In this document: in pieces, positions 34,472 to 44,890 of the stretch
Layout of the letters: each line of letters opens with the position of its first letter
Numbering within the stretch: the first letter of the stretch is position 1
DNA from: Bacilli bacterium
GTDB taxonomy: Bacteria; Bacillota_I; Bacilli_A; RF39; UBA660
Reading direction: 5' to 3'
NCBI GenBank assembly: GCA_017511805.1
Contig: JAFWJA010000021.1
Location: 129,956-193,955, forward strand
Length of the DNA: 64,000 nucleotides
The notes under the pieces: model-generated
What the model was told of the DNA's origin: nothing
The model's database searches: none
Seen by the model: only the letters and a program-made list of their open reading frames with translations
Program-made: the position numbers and the translations under genes

Positions 34472-35024
34472 CAAATATTCTTGCTATAGATTTAATATTT
34501 TTCTTAAATATAATTACGTCAATAATGTCACATACACTATATATTACACATAATCCACCAATTACTTTAGTTAATGTTAATGCCCCTATTTCAGGATTAA
34601 ATATTAAACATAAACCAACTATTATTGTTAATAATGATAATACATAAGTAATTAACCAACTAGAATTGTTTGTATCTTTAAGTGCTAAAGACATTCTAAG
34701 TTTGAATGTAGAACTAAGTATCATCCATACACCTAATACTATAGGGATAATTAGTGCTATATAATCTGTATTAGATATAATTATTATACCTAAAATTATA
34801 GATAATAAACCAGATGTGAAACCATCAAAGAAGTAAAAAATTTTAAATTGTTTATAATCATCAATAATACTTGCAATACCATGTACAATTAATAATCCGG
34901 CCATTATATAAGCCATAGTTTCTAATGATATTTTAGTAAATATTATTAGAGTTAATCCTACAATACAAAATAGAATTGATGTTAATAACGATATTGTCAT
35001 TAATTTATTAAATTTCTTTTTCAT
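34467..35024 (-). CDS. DUF308/HdeD-like six-helix membrane protein
   Basis: 185 residues with six closely packed hydrophobic helices (about 8-28, 34-52, 65-85, 90-108, 120-140, 145-165). The recurring pattern of Gly and Ala in helices (LGIIIISNTDYIALIIPIVLGVWMILSS, split over helices 3-4) is typical of the DUF308/HdeD family, linked to acid resistance in E. coli but otherwise of unknown function. Shine-Dalgarno AGAGGTGAT; TATAAT on the minus strand at 35042-35037. Confidence 0.8.
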   Translation of the reverse strand: MKKKFNKLMTISLLTSILFCIVGLTLIIFTKISLETMAYIMAGLLIVHGIASIIDDYKQFKIFYFFDGFTSGLLSIILGIIIISNTDYIALIIPIVLGVWMILSSTFKLRMSLALKDTNNSSWLITYVLSLLTIIVGLCLIFNPEIGALTLTKVIGGLCVIYSVCDIIDVIIFKKNIKSIARIFE

Positions 35025-35117
35025 ACAATCACCTCTATTATATATAAGTTTATTATTTTTTTAAATAAAAGTCAATGATTAGGGTAATTACTTATGTAAA
35101 GAGAGAATATAACTAAT

Positions 35118-36596
35118 ATGAGATATATTAATTATTTAGAATATTTAAATTTAAAAAATAAAAATAGTTTATTATTAAAATATAAAGTGTTTAAAAATAA
35201 TAAATTTTTTTTAAAAGAAAAACTATCAAAAGAACTAGTAATAAATAATATAAAACTAGATTTATATCAAAAGAAATCTATATTCATCCATGAAGTGAAT
35301 ATGCTTATCCTTGCAGGAGCAGGCTCCGGTAAAACATTAACTATACTAGGAAAAATAGATTACTTAATAAATGAACTACATATTAAACCAGAAGAAATAT
35401 TATGTATTTCATATACTAATAAAACAGTCTTGGAATTAAAAAATAAAATAAAACATAATATAGATATATTTACTTTTCATAAGTTAGCGCTTGAAATAAT
35501 AAAAGATTATAATTATTATTCATTAGAAAGTTCTGATTATTTAAGTTATATAATTGATGAAGTATTTTTATCTATTTGTAATAATATAGACCTATCTTTG
35601 TTAAAGAGTATTAATAAAGAAATAACTAGTTTTATTAATGTATTTAAGGTAAATGAATATAAAATTGAATATTTAGATAGACTAATTAAAAAGAATAAAG
35701 ATCTAGTGCTTAAAGTAATTAAAAAGATATTTTGTTTATATGAAGAAGAACTATTTAGTACTAGATCTATTGATTTAAATGATTCTATTAGTATAGCAAC
35801 CTCTTTAATTAGAAGTAAGGGTCTAAAAAGGTACTATAAGTGCATTATAATAGACGAATTTCAAGATATTTCAGTTAGTAGGTGTAATCTTATTGCTGAG
35901 ATAAAAAATGCCTGTAATAGCTATTTATTTGCGGTTGGAGATGATTATCAATCTATATATAAATTTACGGGTTCTAAATTAGATCTAATTATTAATTTTA
36001 AAAAGTATTTTGATCATCCTAAAATAATTAGATTAAATAAAGTATATAGGAATTCAAATGAACTAATAAAAACAGCATCTTCTTTTATTATGAAGAATAA
36101 AAATCAATTAAGAAAGAATATGAGTTCAGATAAAAGTATTAAAAAACCAATTAAGATTATATATTATAAAAAGAATATGGGTATTAAATTAAAAAAGATT
36201 TTAGAACAAGGTAATTTCTTAATACTAGGTAGAAATACATATGATATTAATTATGTACTTGATGATGATATAAAACTAGATAATAATAAAGTTCTTTATA
36301 AGAATAAAGAATATGTTTATATGACTATGCATAAATCTAAAGGGTTAGAAAGTGATAATGTTATTATTTTAAATCTATCTAATTATTCATTTCCTAGTAT
36401 TGAAAGAAAAAGTGTTACTAACTTATTACTAAAAAAAGATAAATATAAATATGAAGAAGAAAGAAGATTATTTTATGTTGCATTAACTAGGACTAAAAAC
36501 TATGTATATTTACTTGTGGATAAAGATAATGCATCTATCTTTGTTAAAGAATTATTATTAAGAAGCAGGAAATATATTGAAATATTAGACATATAA
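35118..36596 (+). CDS. Short UvrD/HelD-like SF1 helicase
   Basis: 492 residues. SF1A motifs in order: Walker A LAGAGSGKT (about 70-78), motif Ia SYTNKT, motif II IIDEFQDIS, motif III VGDDYQSIYKFTGS, motif V MTMHKSKGLE, motif VI RRLFYVALTRT. The length is well under the roughly 700 of UvrD/PcrA, and the N-terminal region before Walker A resembles helicase IV (HelD). It is probably a 3'-5' DNA translocase of uncertain role. It lies 15 bases before dapF and is likely in the same transcript; Shine-Dalgarno AGAGAG is weak and distant. Confidence 0.85.
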   Translation: MRYINYLEYLNLKNKNSLLLKYKVFKNNKFFLKEKLSKELVINNIKLDLYQKKSIFIHEVNMLILAGAGSGKTLTILGKIDYLINELHIKPEEILCISYTNKTVLELKNKIKHNIDIFTFHKLALEIIKDYNYYSLESSDYLSYIIDEVFLSICNNIDLSLLKSINKEITSFINVFKVNEYKIEYLDRLIKKNKDLVLKVIKKIFCLYEEELFSTRSIDLNDSISIATSLIRSKGLKRYYKCIIIDEFQDISVSRCNLIAEIKNACNSYLFAVGDDYQSIYKFTGSKLDLIINFKKYFDHPKIIRLNKVYRNSNELIKTASSFIMKNKNQLRKNMSSDKSIKKPIKIIYYKKNMGIKLKKILEQGNFLILGRNTYDINYVLDDDIKLDNNKVLYKNKEYVYMTMHKSKGLESDNVIILNLSNYSFPSIERKSVTNLLLKKDKYKYEEERRLFYVALTRTKNYVYLLVDKDNASIFVKELLLRSRKYIEILDI

Positions 36597-36611
36597 TATA
36601 TAGGAGGTTAT

Positions 36612-37415
36612 ATGACATTTACAAAAATGCAAGGTCTAGGTAATGACTTTATTGTGACAGATCTATTTAATAACAATCTTTTATTAAGTAATAAACAAAT
36701 ACTAGAAATAGGTAGAATTCTATGTAATAGACATTTCTTTGTAGGAGGAGATGGATTTATTCTTATTAGTAATAGTGATATCGCAGATTTAAAGATGATT
36801 ATAGTTAATAAAGATGGAAGTGAAGCTAATATGTGTGGTAATGGTCTTAGATGCGCTGGATTATACGCCTATAAAAGAGGTCTAGTTATGAAAAAAGATA
36901 TGACTTTTGAAACTAAATCAGGTGTAAGAAGAGTTAGAATATTAGATGATTCAGTCGAAGGTGATATGGGTAAACCTGTAATAGGTACTAACATAGATTT
37001 AGATAATAAGACTTTTACTTTAATATCTATGGGTAATCCACATGCAATAACAAGAGTAAACAATATTTATGTGGATTTTGAAAAGATAGGTAAAAATATA
37101 AGCGATAAACTAGATTCTAATGTAGAATTTATTGAAGTAACAGATAAAAATAATATTAATATGAGAGTATATGAAAGAGGAGTAGGTGAAACTTTATCAT
37201 GTGGAACAGGAGCGTCTGCCTCAACTATGTTTACTTATCTTAATGGTTTAACAGATAAATCTATTACGGTTCATATGAGAGGTGGAAAACTAGATGTTAG
37301 TTATGAAGACGATGAACATGTATATATAAAAGGACCAGTAGAGGAAGTATATAACGCAGCGATAGATGCGAAAAAAGTACTAAAATTAGTTAATAATAAT
37401 CTAGATAGTAGATGA
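36612..37415 (+). CDS. dapF: Diaminopimelate epimerase
   Basis: 267 residues. It interconverts LL- and meso-diaminopimelate for lysine and peptidoglycan synthesis. MQGLGNDFIV starts the fold. The two active-site cysteines are in NMCGNGLRC (near 75) and SCGTGASAS (near 198), each in its signature context. The presence of this gene means a diaminopimelate cell wall and argues against a Mollicute. Start supported by AGGAGG six bases upstream. Confidence 0.97.
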   Translation: MTFTKMQGLGNDFIVTDLFNNNLLLSNKQILEIGRILCNRHFFVGGDGFILISNSDIADLKMIIVNKDGSEANMCGNGLRCAGLYAYKRGLVMKKDMTFETKSGVRRVRILDDSVEGDMGKPVIGTNIDLDNKTFTLISMGNPHAITRVNNIYVDFEKIGKNISDKLDSNVEFIEVTDKNNINMRVYERGVGETLSCGTGASASTMFTYLNGLTDKSITVHMRGGKLDVSYEDDEHVYIKGPVEEVYNAAIDAKKVLKLVNNNLDSR

Positions 37416-37432
37416 TTAATCTACTATTTTTT
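37404..37432 (+). terminator. Terminator after dapF
   Basis: ATAGTAGAT (37405-37413), loop GATTA, ATCTACTAT (37419-37427), T-run. The TGA stop is inside the hairpin. Confidence 0.85.
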
Positions 37433-37440
37433 GATATAAT
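37432..37440 (+). promoter_or_regulatory. Extended -10 promoter of addBA
   Basis: TG-A-TATAAT starting at the last bases of the dapF terminator. addB starts at 37456 with GGTGGTAAT between, so the leader would be about ten bases. Confidence 0.72.
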
Positions 37441-37455
37441 TAAATGGGTGGTAAT

Positions 37456-39753
37456 ATGAAGCTTATTAATGGCAGTTTATATATAGTTCCAAATAATATA
37501 AGAAGAGATTTATTACTAGAATTATCAAAAGAAAATGAACTTAAAAATATTAAGTTTATGTCAATAAAAGAAGTAGTAGATAGATTTGGTTATTATGAAG
37601 AAGATGCTTTATATTACTTAATGAAAAACTATAAATATAAATATAAAAACGCTAAAATAATATTAGAAAATATAAGATATGTTGATAATAAAAAGTATGA
37701 TAATAATAAGTTAGATAATCTTGTTAAAATTAAGAATGAATTAGATAAGTTTTATAAAGTAGATGAATTATTTTTAAAAGAACTAAATCATTATTCAGTA
37801 TATGTATATGGGTATGATTATATAGATTCTTATTCTAGAAATATATTAGATAAAATAAACACTAATTATTTAAAACCAGAATCAAATGATTATAAACATA
37901 CTATATATGAATTTGAAGATATGTTTAGTGAAGTTAGTTTTATCGCATCAAGTATAAGAGATTTATTAGATCAAGGAATAGATATAAATAAAATAAAAAT
38001 AGTTAATTATAGTGATGAGTATTATTTTATAATGAATACTGTTTTTAATATGCATAATATTACTATTAATCTTAAAAATGAATCTATATATTCTACTAAT
38101 ATCTGTCAAAAATTCTTATCTGAAAAAGATTATGAATTAGGAAATGATTACATCAGTAATAAGATTATAAGTGTTATTAATAAGTACTTATTTATTGAAG
38201 ATGAAGATATAAAAAGAGAAATATATATTAATGAATTTAAGAATATAAAACTAGATAAAAAGTATGAAAATGCTGTAGAACTAGTTAATTTAAGTGAAGT
38301 AAAAGAAGATGAATATGCATTTTTAATAGGATTTAATGACGGAGTAATACCTAGAATTTATAAAGATGAAGATTATTTAAGTGATAAAGAAAAAGAGATC
38401 ATAGGTCTAGATAAATCGTATGAAATAACTAGTGAACTAAGATCTAGTACAGTAAGTAATATAAAATCTATTAAGAATATGGTTATTACTTATAAATTAA
38501 AGAGTACTTTTAATGATTATGGTATATCTAATTTAAATGAAGAATTAGGTTATGATATAGAAACTGGTTCTAAATATAACTATTCTTATTCAAATAGTTT
38601 TAATAATTTATTACTAGGAATAGATATAGATAACTATATTAAGTATTTAGATTATAGTGATGAATTAGAACTATTATTTAATAATTATAAGAGTACTAAT
38701 TATAATACATTTAGTAATGAATATAAAAAGATATCTAAAGATAAATTATATGAGTATTTAAAGAATAAACTAACTTTATCTTATTCAAGTATGGATACTT
38801 TTTATAAATGTAAGTTTAGATATTATTTAAATAGTATATTAAAACTAGATAAGTATGAAGAAACATTTGCGATTTATATTGGAAATCTTTTTCACTATGT
38901 CTTATCTAAGGCTTTTGAACCTGGTTTTGATTTTGATAAAGAATATAATTCTTATATAGAAAGAGACCTAACTATTAAAGAAGAATTCTTTATAAATAAA
39001 TTAAAAGATGAACTAGTTTTTATAATAGATACAATTAAGAAACAATATTCTCATTCTAATTTTAAGAATGCTTTATATGAGAATAAGTTCTCTATTAATA
39101 AAGATAGCTCTATTAAAGTAGACTTTATTGGGTATATAGATAAGTTATTATATGAAGAATATAATGGTAAAACATTACTAGTAATAATAGATTATAAAAC
39201 TGGTACTCAAGACTTTAATCTTTGTAACAGTATCTATGGTCTTAATATGCAGCTTCCAGTATATTTATATTTATCTAAAAATGGTGATATAAAGAATGCT
39301 GAAGTAGTAGGTATGTATTTACAAAAGATACTTAATAATGAAATAAAAAAAGATCCTAAAAAGACATATACTAGATTAAAAGAAGAACAACTTAAATTAA
39401 CAGGTTATTCTTTATATGATGAAGAATATTTAAATGAATTTGATGATTCATATGAACATAGTGAAGTAATTAAATCTTTATCTAAAACTAAAGATGGTTT
39501 TAGTAGTTATTCTAAATTACTAACAAAAGAACAAATGGATGAACTATATAAATTAACTGATAAAAAGATAGATAACGCAAGAGATGAGATATTAGATTGT
39601 AATTTTGATATAGATCCTAAAAGAATAGGATTTAATAATGTATCTTGTACTTATTGTAAGTATAAAGATATATGTTTTATGAAAGAAGATAATATTAAGA
39701 TTTTAGATGAAGTAAAAGATTTAGACTTTTTAGGAGGTGATACTAATGCCTAA
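37456..39753 (+). CDS. addB: AddB, helicase/exonuclease subunit B (compact form)
   Basis: 765 residues, much shorter than Bacillus AddB (about 1166). The RecB-type nuclease domain is at the C-terminus, with VDFIGYID (about 554), IIDYKTG (about 577) and a conserved Gln segment LNMQLPVYLY. It is framed by iron-sulfur cysteines: one in FYKCKFRYYL (about 450) and three in CTYCKYKDIC (about 730-739). No Walker A is seen near the N-terminus, so this subunit should be non-motor, as in RexB-like forms. AddAB resects double-strand breaks for recombination. Its end overlaps addA by 8 bases. Confidence 0.88.
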   Translation: MKLINGSLYIVPNNIRRDLLLELSKENELKNIKFMSIKEVVDRFGYYEEDALYYLMKNYKYKYKNAKIILENIRYVDNKKYDNNKLDNLVKIKNELDKFYKVDELFLKELNHYSVYVYGYDYIDSYSRNILDKINTNYLKPESNDYKHTIYEFEDMFSEVSFIASSIRDLLDQGIDINKIKIVNYSDEYYFIMNTVFNMHNITINLKNESIYSTNICQKFLSEKDYELGNDYISNKIISVINKYLFIEDEDIKREIYINEFKNIKLDKKYENAVELVNLSEVKEDEYAFLIGFNDGVIPRIYKDEDYLSDKEKEIIGLDKSYEITSELRSSTVSNIKSIKNMVITYKLKSTFNDYGISNLNEELGYDIETGSKYNYSYSNSFNNLLLGIDIDNYIKYLDYSDELELLFNNYKSTNYNTFSNEYKKISKDKLYEYLKNKLTLSYSSMDTFYKCKFRYYLNSILKLDKYEETFAIYIGNLFHYVLSKAFEPGFDFDKEYNSYIERDLTIKEEFFINKLKDELVFIIDTIKKQYSHSNFKNALYENKFSINKDSSIKVDFIGYIDKLLYEEYNGKTLLVIIDYKTGTQDFNLCNSIYGLNMQLPVYLYLSKNGDIKNAEVVGMYLQKILNNEIKKDPKKTYTRLKEEQLKLTGYSLYDEEYLNEFDDSYEHSEVIKSLSKTKDGFSSYSKLLTKEQMDELYKLTDKKIDNARDEILDCNFDIDPKRIGFNNVSCTYCKYKDICFMKEDNIKILDEVKDLDFLGGDTNA

Positions 39754-42700
39754 TTGGACTAATGATCAAAGAAAAGCTATTGATTTAGATAACTCTAATA
39801 TAATAGTTTCAGCTGGCGCAGGTTCAGGTAAGACAGAAGTATTATCTGAAAGAGTAATTAGAAAGCTTAAGTCTGGTGTTCATATAAATGAACTACTTAT
39901 TCTAACATTTACTAATGCTGCCGCAAGAGGTATGAAAAATAGAATAAGAAAAAAGATTAAAAAAGAGAACTTACTAGAGGAATTAAAATATATAGATACA
40001 GCATATATAACTACATTTGATAGTTATGCTTTATCTTTATTAAAAAAGTATCACTATATACTTAATGTAGATAAGAATTTAAAAATTGCGGATTCAGATA
40101 TTATTAATTATAAAAAAGAAGAAATACTAGATGAACTATTTGATTCATATTATGAATCAAATAATAAAGAGTTTATAAAATTAATCAGTGATTTTTGCAC
40201 AAAAGATGATACTGAAATTAAAAAAGCAGTTCTTAATATTTCAAATAAATTAGATCTAAATATAGATTTAGATAATTATTTAGATTCTTATATGGATAAT
40301 TATTTTAGTGATAATTATTTAGATAGTGTAATAGATAAATTACTAGATAATATAAAGGGTAAAATAGAGGTAATTAAGGACTTAATAAATAGTTTATCTT
40401 ATTATGTGGATTCTAAGTATTTAGAGAAGATTAATTCATCAGTATCAATGTTATTAATTAGTTCTAGTTATGAAGATATAAAGAATAATTCTAATGTATC
40501 ATTACCAAGATTAGTAACAGATTATGAAGAAGCTAAAATATATAAACAAGCTATTAAAGAAGAAATAGATGGTATAAAGGCACTATGTAGTTATGAAAAT
40601 ACTGGTGAAATAAAAAATGAAATACTTAAGGCCAAAGACTATGTATCAGGAATTATAACTATTGTTAGAGATTTAAATACTAGATTAAATAAATTTAAAT
40701 TTGAAAATGATATATATGAATTTAGTGATGTAGCTAAGTTATCTATCAAGTTACTTAAAGAACATGAAGATATTAGAGAAGAAATAAAGAATAGTTTAAA
40801 TGAAATAATGGTAGATGAATATCAAGATACTAATGATATACAAGAAGAATTTATATCATTAATATCTGATAATAATGTTTATATGGTTGGAGATATAAAA
40901 CAATCTATTTATAGATTTAGAAACGCTAATCCATATATATTTAAGAATAAATATGATAGATATAAAAATAATGATGGTGGAATAAAAATAGATTTAAAAG
41001 AGAACTTTAGATCAAGAGAAGAAACAGTTAAAAATATAAATAAAGTATTTGATTTAATAATGGATGATATTATAGGAGGAGCGGATTATAAATATTCACA
41101 TGAAATGGTATTTGGTAATAAGTCCTATAACGAAGAAGGTAAAGTAGATCAAAACAGTAATTTTGAAATATATGATTATGACTATGATAAAGAATCGGGT
41201 TTTACTAAAGAAGAATACGAAATATTTATTATCGCAAATGATATAAAAGAAAAGATTAATAATAAATATAAAGTATTTGATAGAGATCTAGGGGGAGTAA
41301 GACCTTGTGAATATAAAGACTTTGTTATATTACTAGATAGATCTAATAGCTTTAATCTATATAAAAAGATATTTGAATACAATAATATTCCGTTATCTAT
41401 ATTAAAAGATGAAAAACTAAATGATGAAGTAATCCTTTTACTTATAAAGAACTTCTTTATAACAATTAGTAAGATTAATAAAAATGAAATAGATAATGAT
41501 TTTAAACATGCATTTGTATCAATACTAAGATCATTTATATTTGAGTATACTGATCAAGAGATATTTGATTTATTCTTAAATAACTCATTTAGACAAAATG
41601 ATATATTTAAAAAACTTAAATCTATTGATATAGATAGTATGACTTCAAAAGACCTAATTACTTATATAATTGAGAAATTTAATATAATTGAATCACTTGT
41701 TAAGATAGGTAATGTAGAGAATTCTATGGCTACAATAGAGTACTTATATAATTATATAGATACTAAAGAAGAACTAGGTTTTACAATAGATGATTTTTCT
41801 AATTATTTAGAAGATATAATAGAAAATAATTATGAAATAAAATATAGTAATAATAAAACTATAGAGAACGCAGTTAAGATTATGACTATACATAAATCTA
41901 AGGGTCTAGAATATAGTATTTGTTATTATGGGAGTCTTTATAATAAGTTTAATTTAAGAGATACACAAGATAGATTTTTATATGATAATAACTATGGAAT
42001 AATAACACCTTATTTTGATGAAGGAATTAGTGATACTATATATAAATATCTTATAAAAGAAGAAACTATCAAAGAAGAAATATCTGAAAAAATAAGATTA
42101 TTTTATGTAGCACTTACTAGAGCAAAAGAAAAGATGATATTACTAGGAGATCTAGATAAAGAAATATATAGTAGTAAAGATAGTAATGGTGTTATAGATA
42201 ACGTTACTAGATCAAATTATAGATCATTTTTAGATATGATATTATCGGTACAAAAAGAATTAAAAGAATATATTACTAATATAGAAAATGTTTCTATGAC
42301 TAAAGATTATGAAAAGAATAGAAACATAAATTTATCTGATATTGTTAAAGAAAATAGTACTAAGATTAAAGTAAATGAAATATCTAAGAATAAAGTATTA
42401 GTAGAAGAAAATAAATACTCTAAAACTCAAAATAAGATTCTAACAATAGAAGAAATTAACAATATGAAATATGGTACTGATATCCATCATATATTTGAAG
42501 TAGAGGACTTTGAAGCTACTACTAATGAAAAAGTTAAAAAGTTCCTTGAAGTATATAATAAAAAGCCAGGTAAGACATATAAAGAATATGAATTTGCATA
42601 CGAAAAAGATGGAAAATTTTATCATGGAATTATAGATTTAATGTTTGAATATGAGTCATTTATTGATATAATAGATTATAAGCTTAGTGATATAGAAGAT

Positions 42701-42814
42701 GAAGCATATATTAAGCAATTAAATGGCTATAAAGAGTATATAAATAATAAAACTAATAAAGAAGTTAATATATATTTATATTCGATTTTAAATAATGAAT
42801 TAAAGAAAATCTAA
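39746..42814 (+). CDS. addA: AddA, helicase/exonuclease subunit A
   Basis: 1022 residues (about 1230 in Bacillus). UvrD-type motor: Walker A SAGAGSGKT (about 20-28), TFTNAAARGMKNR, VDEYQDTN, VGDIKQSIYRFRNANP, MTIHKSKGLE, RLFYVALTRAKE. The C-terminal nuclease domain has GTDIHHIFE and GIIDLMFEYESFIDIIDYKL with the metal-binding aspartates. It unwinds and degrades broken ends together with AddB. The ATG lies inside the addB reading frame after AGGAGGTGAT, giving translational coupling. Confidence 0.95.
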   Translation: MPNWTNDQRKAIDLDNSNIIVSAGAGSGKTEVLSERVIRKLKSGVHINELLILTFTNAAARGMKNRIRKKIKKENLLEELKYIDTAYITTFDSYALSLLKKYHYILNVDKNLKIADSDIINYKKEEILDELFDSYYESNNKEFIKLISDFCTKDDTEIKKAVLNISNKLDLNIDLDNYLDSYMDNYFSDNYLDSVIDKLLDNIKGKIEVIKDLINSLSYYVDSKYLEKINSSVSMLLISSSYEDIKNNSNVSLPRLVTDYEEAKIYKQAIKEEIDGIKALCSYENTGEIKNEILKAKDYVSGIITIVRDLNTRLNKFKFENDIYEFSDVAKLSIKLLKEHEDIREEIKNSLNEIMVDEYQDTNDIQEEFISLISDNNVYMVGDIKQSIYRFRNANPYIFKNKYDRYKNNDGGIKIDLKENFRSREETVKNINKVFDLIMDDIIGGADYKYSHEMVFGNKSYNEEGKVDQNSNFEIYDYDYDKESGFTKEEYEIFIIANDIKEKINNKYKVFDRDLGGVRPCEYKDFVILLDRSNSFNLYKKIFEYNNIPLSILKDEKLNDEVILLLIKNFFITISKINKNEIDNDFKHAFVSILRSFIFEYTDQEIFDLFLNNSFRQNDIFKKLKSIDIDSMTSKDLITYIIEKFNIIESLVKIGNVENSMATIEYLYNYIDTKEELGFTIDDFSNYLEDIIENNYEIKYSNNKTIENAVKIMTIHKSKGLEYSICYYGSLYNKFNLRDTQDRFLYDNNYGIITPYFDEGISDTIYKYLIKEETIKEEISEKIRLFYVALTRAKEKMILLGDLDKEIYSSKDSNGVIDNVTRSNYRSFLDMILSVQKELKEYITNIENVSMTKDYEKNRNINLSDIVKENSTKIKVNEISKNKVLVEENKYSKTQNKILTIEEINNMKYGTDIHHIFEVEDFEATTNEKVKKFLEVYNKKPGKTYKEYEFAYEKDGKFYHGIIDLMFEYESFIDIIDYKLSDIEDEAYIKQLNGYKEYINNKTNKEVNIYLYSILNNELKKI

Positions 42815-42826
42815 TAGGAGGTAAAT

Positions 42827-43972
42827 ATGGCTGGAATTAAAAAAGAAGAATCTAAGACAGAAGAAAAAGTTACAGAAGTAAAACAACCTAGAGTTAAAAA
42901 GAATTCAACTGCGATAGATAGTAGATGTCCAGGTTGTGGGTCAAAATTAACATTTGATCCTAAAAAAGGTAAATGGACTTGTAAGTATTGTAATAGTGAA
43001 TATACTATTGAAGAACTAGAAACTAAGTATAAGTCAGCTGCTTCTAAAGAAAAAAATGAACATAAACATTTAGAAGAAGATGAAGGTAACTATTTTGAAT
43101 ATAATTGTCCAGATTGTGGAGCAATAATAGTTGCGGATGAACAAACTAGTGCGACTTTCTGTGTATACTGTGGAAATACTGCAATCTTAAAAAATAAATT
43201 AGCTGGTAAATTTCATCCTACATATATAATTCCATTTAAGACTGATGTTGAAGAAGCTAAAAAAGCATTTAAGAATATCAGTAAAGGAAGAATGTTTGTA
43301 CCAAAGGACTTTAATAATGAAGAAAATATAGAAAAAATAAGAGGAATATATATTCCATTCTGGCTATATAACATTATGTATACTGGAGATATAGTTGCTA
43401 GAGGTGATGATGTTACTCACTGGACAGTAGGTAGAACTCATTATACAAAAACAGATACATATGAAATGCAAAGAAAAGCTAATATGACATTTGAAAAAGT
43501 TCCAGTAGATGGAAGTTCTAGATTTGATAACGATTTAATGAATTCAATTGAACCATTTGATTATGAAGGTTTAGTTGATTATAACCATGCATATTTATCA
43601 GGATTCCTTGCAGAAAAATATGATATAGATGAACAAGATAGTTATGATGATGCTCAAAAAAGAGTAGTTAATTCTGGTGAAAAAGAAATATTAGCTACTT
43701 GTCATCATGGAGTACCTAGAATTATTCATAATGAACATAATAATATAGTTAGAGATTTCTACTATGTATTACTACCAGTTTATATGGTTAATGTTAAATA
43801 TATGGATAAATATTATACATTTGCAATGAATGGTCAAACAGGTAAATTTGTTGGTAATATACCTTTAAATAAAGCTAAAGTAGTAATAGTATCTATTATT
43901 ACATTCTTAATTAGTTTTGGTTTAATAGAATTAGTTATTTATTTGGCTTATATATGGGGAGGTAACAAATGA
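42827..43972 (+). CDS. Zinc-ribbon protein with C-terminal membrane helix
   Basis: 381 residues. Two zinc ribbons lie near the N-terminus: CPGCGSKL..CKYCNSEY (about 34-60) and CPDCGAII..CVYCGNTA (about 92-118). A long conserved middle region follows (FHPTYIIPFKTDVEEAKKAF, then YIPFWLYN). One membrane helix, about 348-372, ends the protein. This matches a Bacillota family usually labelled TFIIB-type zinc-ribbon protein, of unknown function. Its stop overlaps the start of the TPM-domain gene by 4 bases (ATGA), so the two are tightly coupled. Confidence 0.85.
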   Translation: MAGIKKEESKTEEKVTEVKQPRVKKNSTAIDSRCPGCGSKLTFDPKKGKWTCKYCNSEYTIEELETKYKSAASKEKNEHKHLEEDEGNYFEYNCPDCGAIIVADEQTSATFCVYCGNTAILKNKLAGKFHPTYIIPFKTDVEEAKKAFKNISKGRMFVPKDFNNEENIEKIRGIYIPFWLYNIMYTGDIVARGDDVTHWTVGRTHYTKTDTYEMQRKANMTFEKVPVDGSSRFDNDLMNSIEPFDYEGLVDYNHAYLSGFLAEKYDIDEQDSYDDAQKRVVNSGEKEILATCHHGVPRIIHNEHNNIVRDFYYVLLPVYMVNVKYMDKYYTFAMNGQTGKFVGNIPLNKAKVVIVSIITFLISFGLIELVIYLAYIWGGNK

Positions 43973-44886
43973 GAAAGATAAGATTAATACTTATAACACT
44001 TTGTCTATTGTTACTACCTATAACTGTAACAAAAGCAGAAGTTGTTACTAAAGAAAGAACTGCAGAGAATAACTATGGTGTTAGTAAAAAATGGGATATG
44101 ACTCAAGAAAGTATAGAATATGCTAAAAAGACACCATATGTAGATGCTAGTAAAAAAATATATGATTTTTCAGACATATTAACTGATGAAGAAGAGCAAG
44201 AATTATATAATAGAATAATGCCATTAATTAAAGAATATAATATGGAAATAATAATACTTACTTATAATTATCCATATTCTAAAGATTCAGATAATTCATA
44301 TTTTGTATCAGATTTCTATGACTTCAATGATTTTGGTTTAGATTTTGAAAAATATGATGGTGTAGTATTATTTAGAAATACTTATTCATTAGATCCATAT
44401 TATGATATGTTATCTTTTGGAGATGCACAGCTTCAATACTATGATACAAGAATGTCTTCAATATTAGATGCATTATATAATGATATACACGCAGGAAGAT
44501 ATTTAGCTGGATTTAATAAATGGTTAGATAAAGTTGAGTACTATCATTCACAATCAGGATTAGATAATTATACTGTAGATGATATGGGATACTTAAGAAA
44601 AAAATTTAGTCCACATTTTGGAATATGTGCTGTTATAGCGGGTATAATTACTTTAATATTTGTAATGGTTAATGTTAAAAAGAATAAAATGGTTAAGACT
44701 GCTACTCAAGCAGCAGCTTATCTAAATCAAGAAACATTTAAACTATTAGAAAAGAATGATAGGTTAATATCATCACATGTTACATCTTATACAGAATCAA
44801 GTTCATCATCTGGAGGAGGAGGTCATTCATCATTTGGAGGTCACTCTGGAGGAGGATTCTCATCTGGTGGAGGAAGACACGGATAA
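43969..44886 (+). CDS. TPM-domain (YgcG-like) membrane protein
   Basis: 305 residues. A signal peptide (about 1-24, LILITLCLLLLPITVTKAE) precedes a TPM domain (about 55-190) that begins VDASKKIYDFSDILTDEEEQEL. One membrane helix follows at about 216-236 (FGICAVIAGIITLIFVMVNV). The cytoplasmic tail ends in a Ser/Gly/His-rich stretch, with GGGGHSSFGGHSGGG, typical of YgcG proteins. TPM proteins act in membrane protein quality control or as phosphatases in plants; the bacterial role is unclear. It overlaps the zinc-ribbon gene. Confidence 0.88.
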   Translation: MRKIRLILITLCLLLLPITVTKAEVVTKERTAENNYGVSKKWDMTQESIEYAKKTPYVDASKKIYDFSDILTDEEEQELYNRIMPLIKEYNMEIIILTYNYPYSKDSDNSYFVSDFYDFNDFGLDFEKYDGVVLFRNTYSLDPYYDMLSFGDAQLQYYDTRMSSILDALYNDIHAGRYLAGFNKWLDKVEYYHSQSGLDNYTVDDMGYLRKKFSPHFGICAVIAGIITLIFVMVNVKKNKMVKTATQAAAYLNQETFKLLEKNDRLISSHVTSYTESSSSSGGGGHSSFGGHSGGGFSSGGGRHG

Positions 44887-44890
44887 GATA

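Noticed and set aside
37456..39753. AddB as a pseudogene because of its short length
   Set aside because: The frame is open, the nuclease residues and all four iron-sulfur cysteines are present, and it is coupled to an intact addA.
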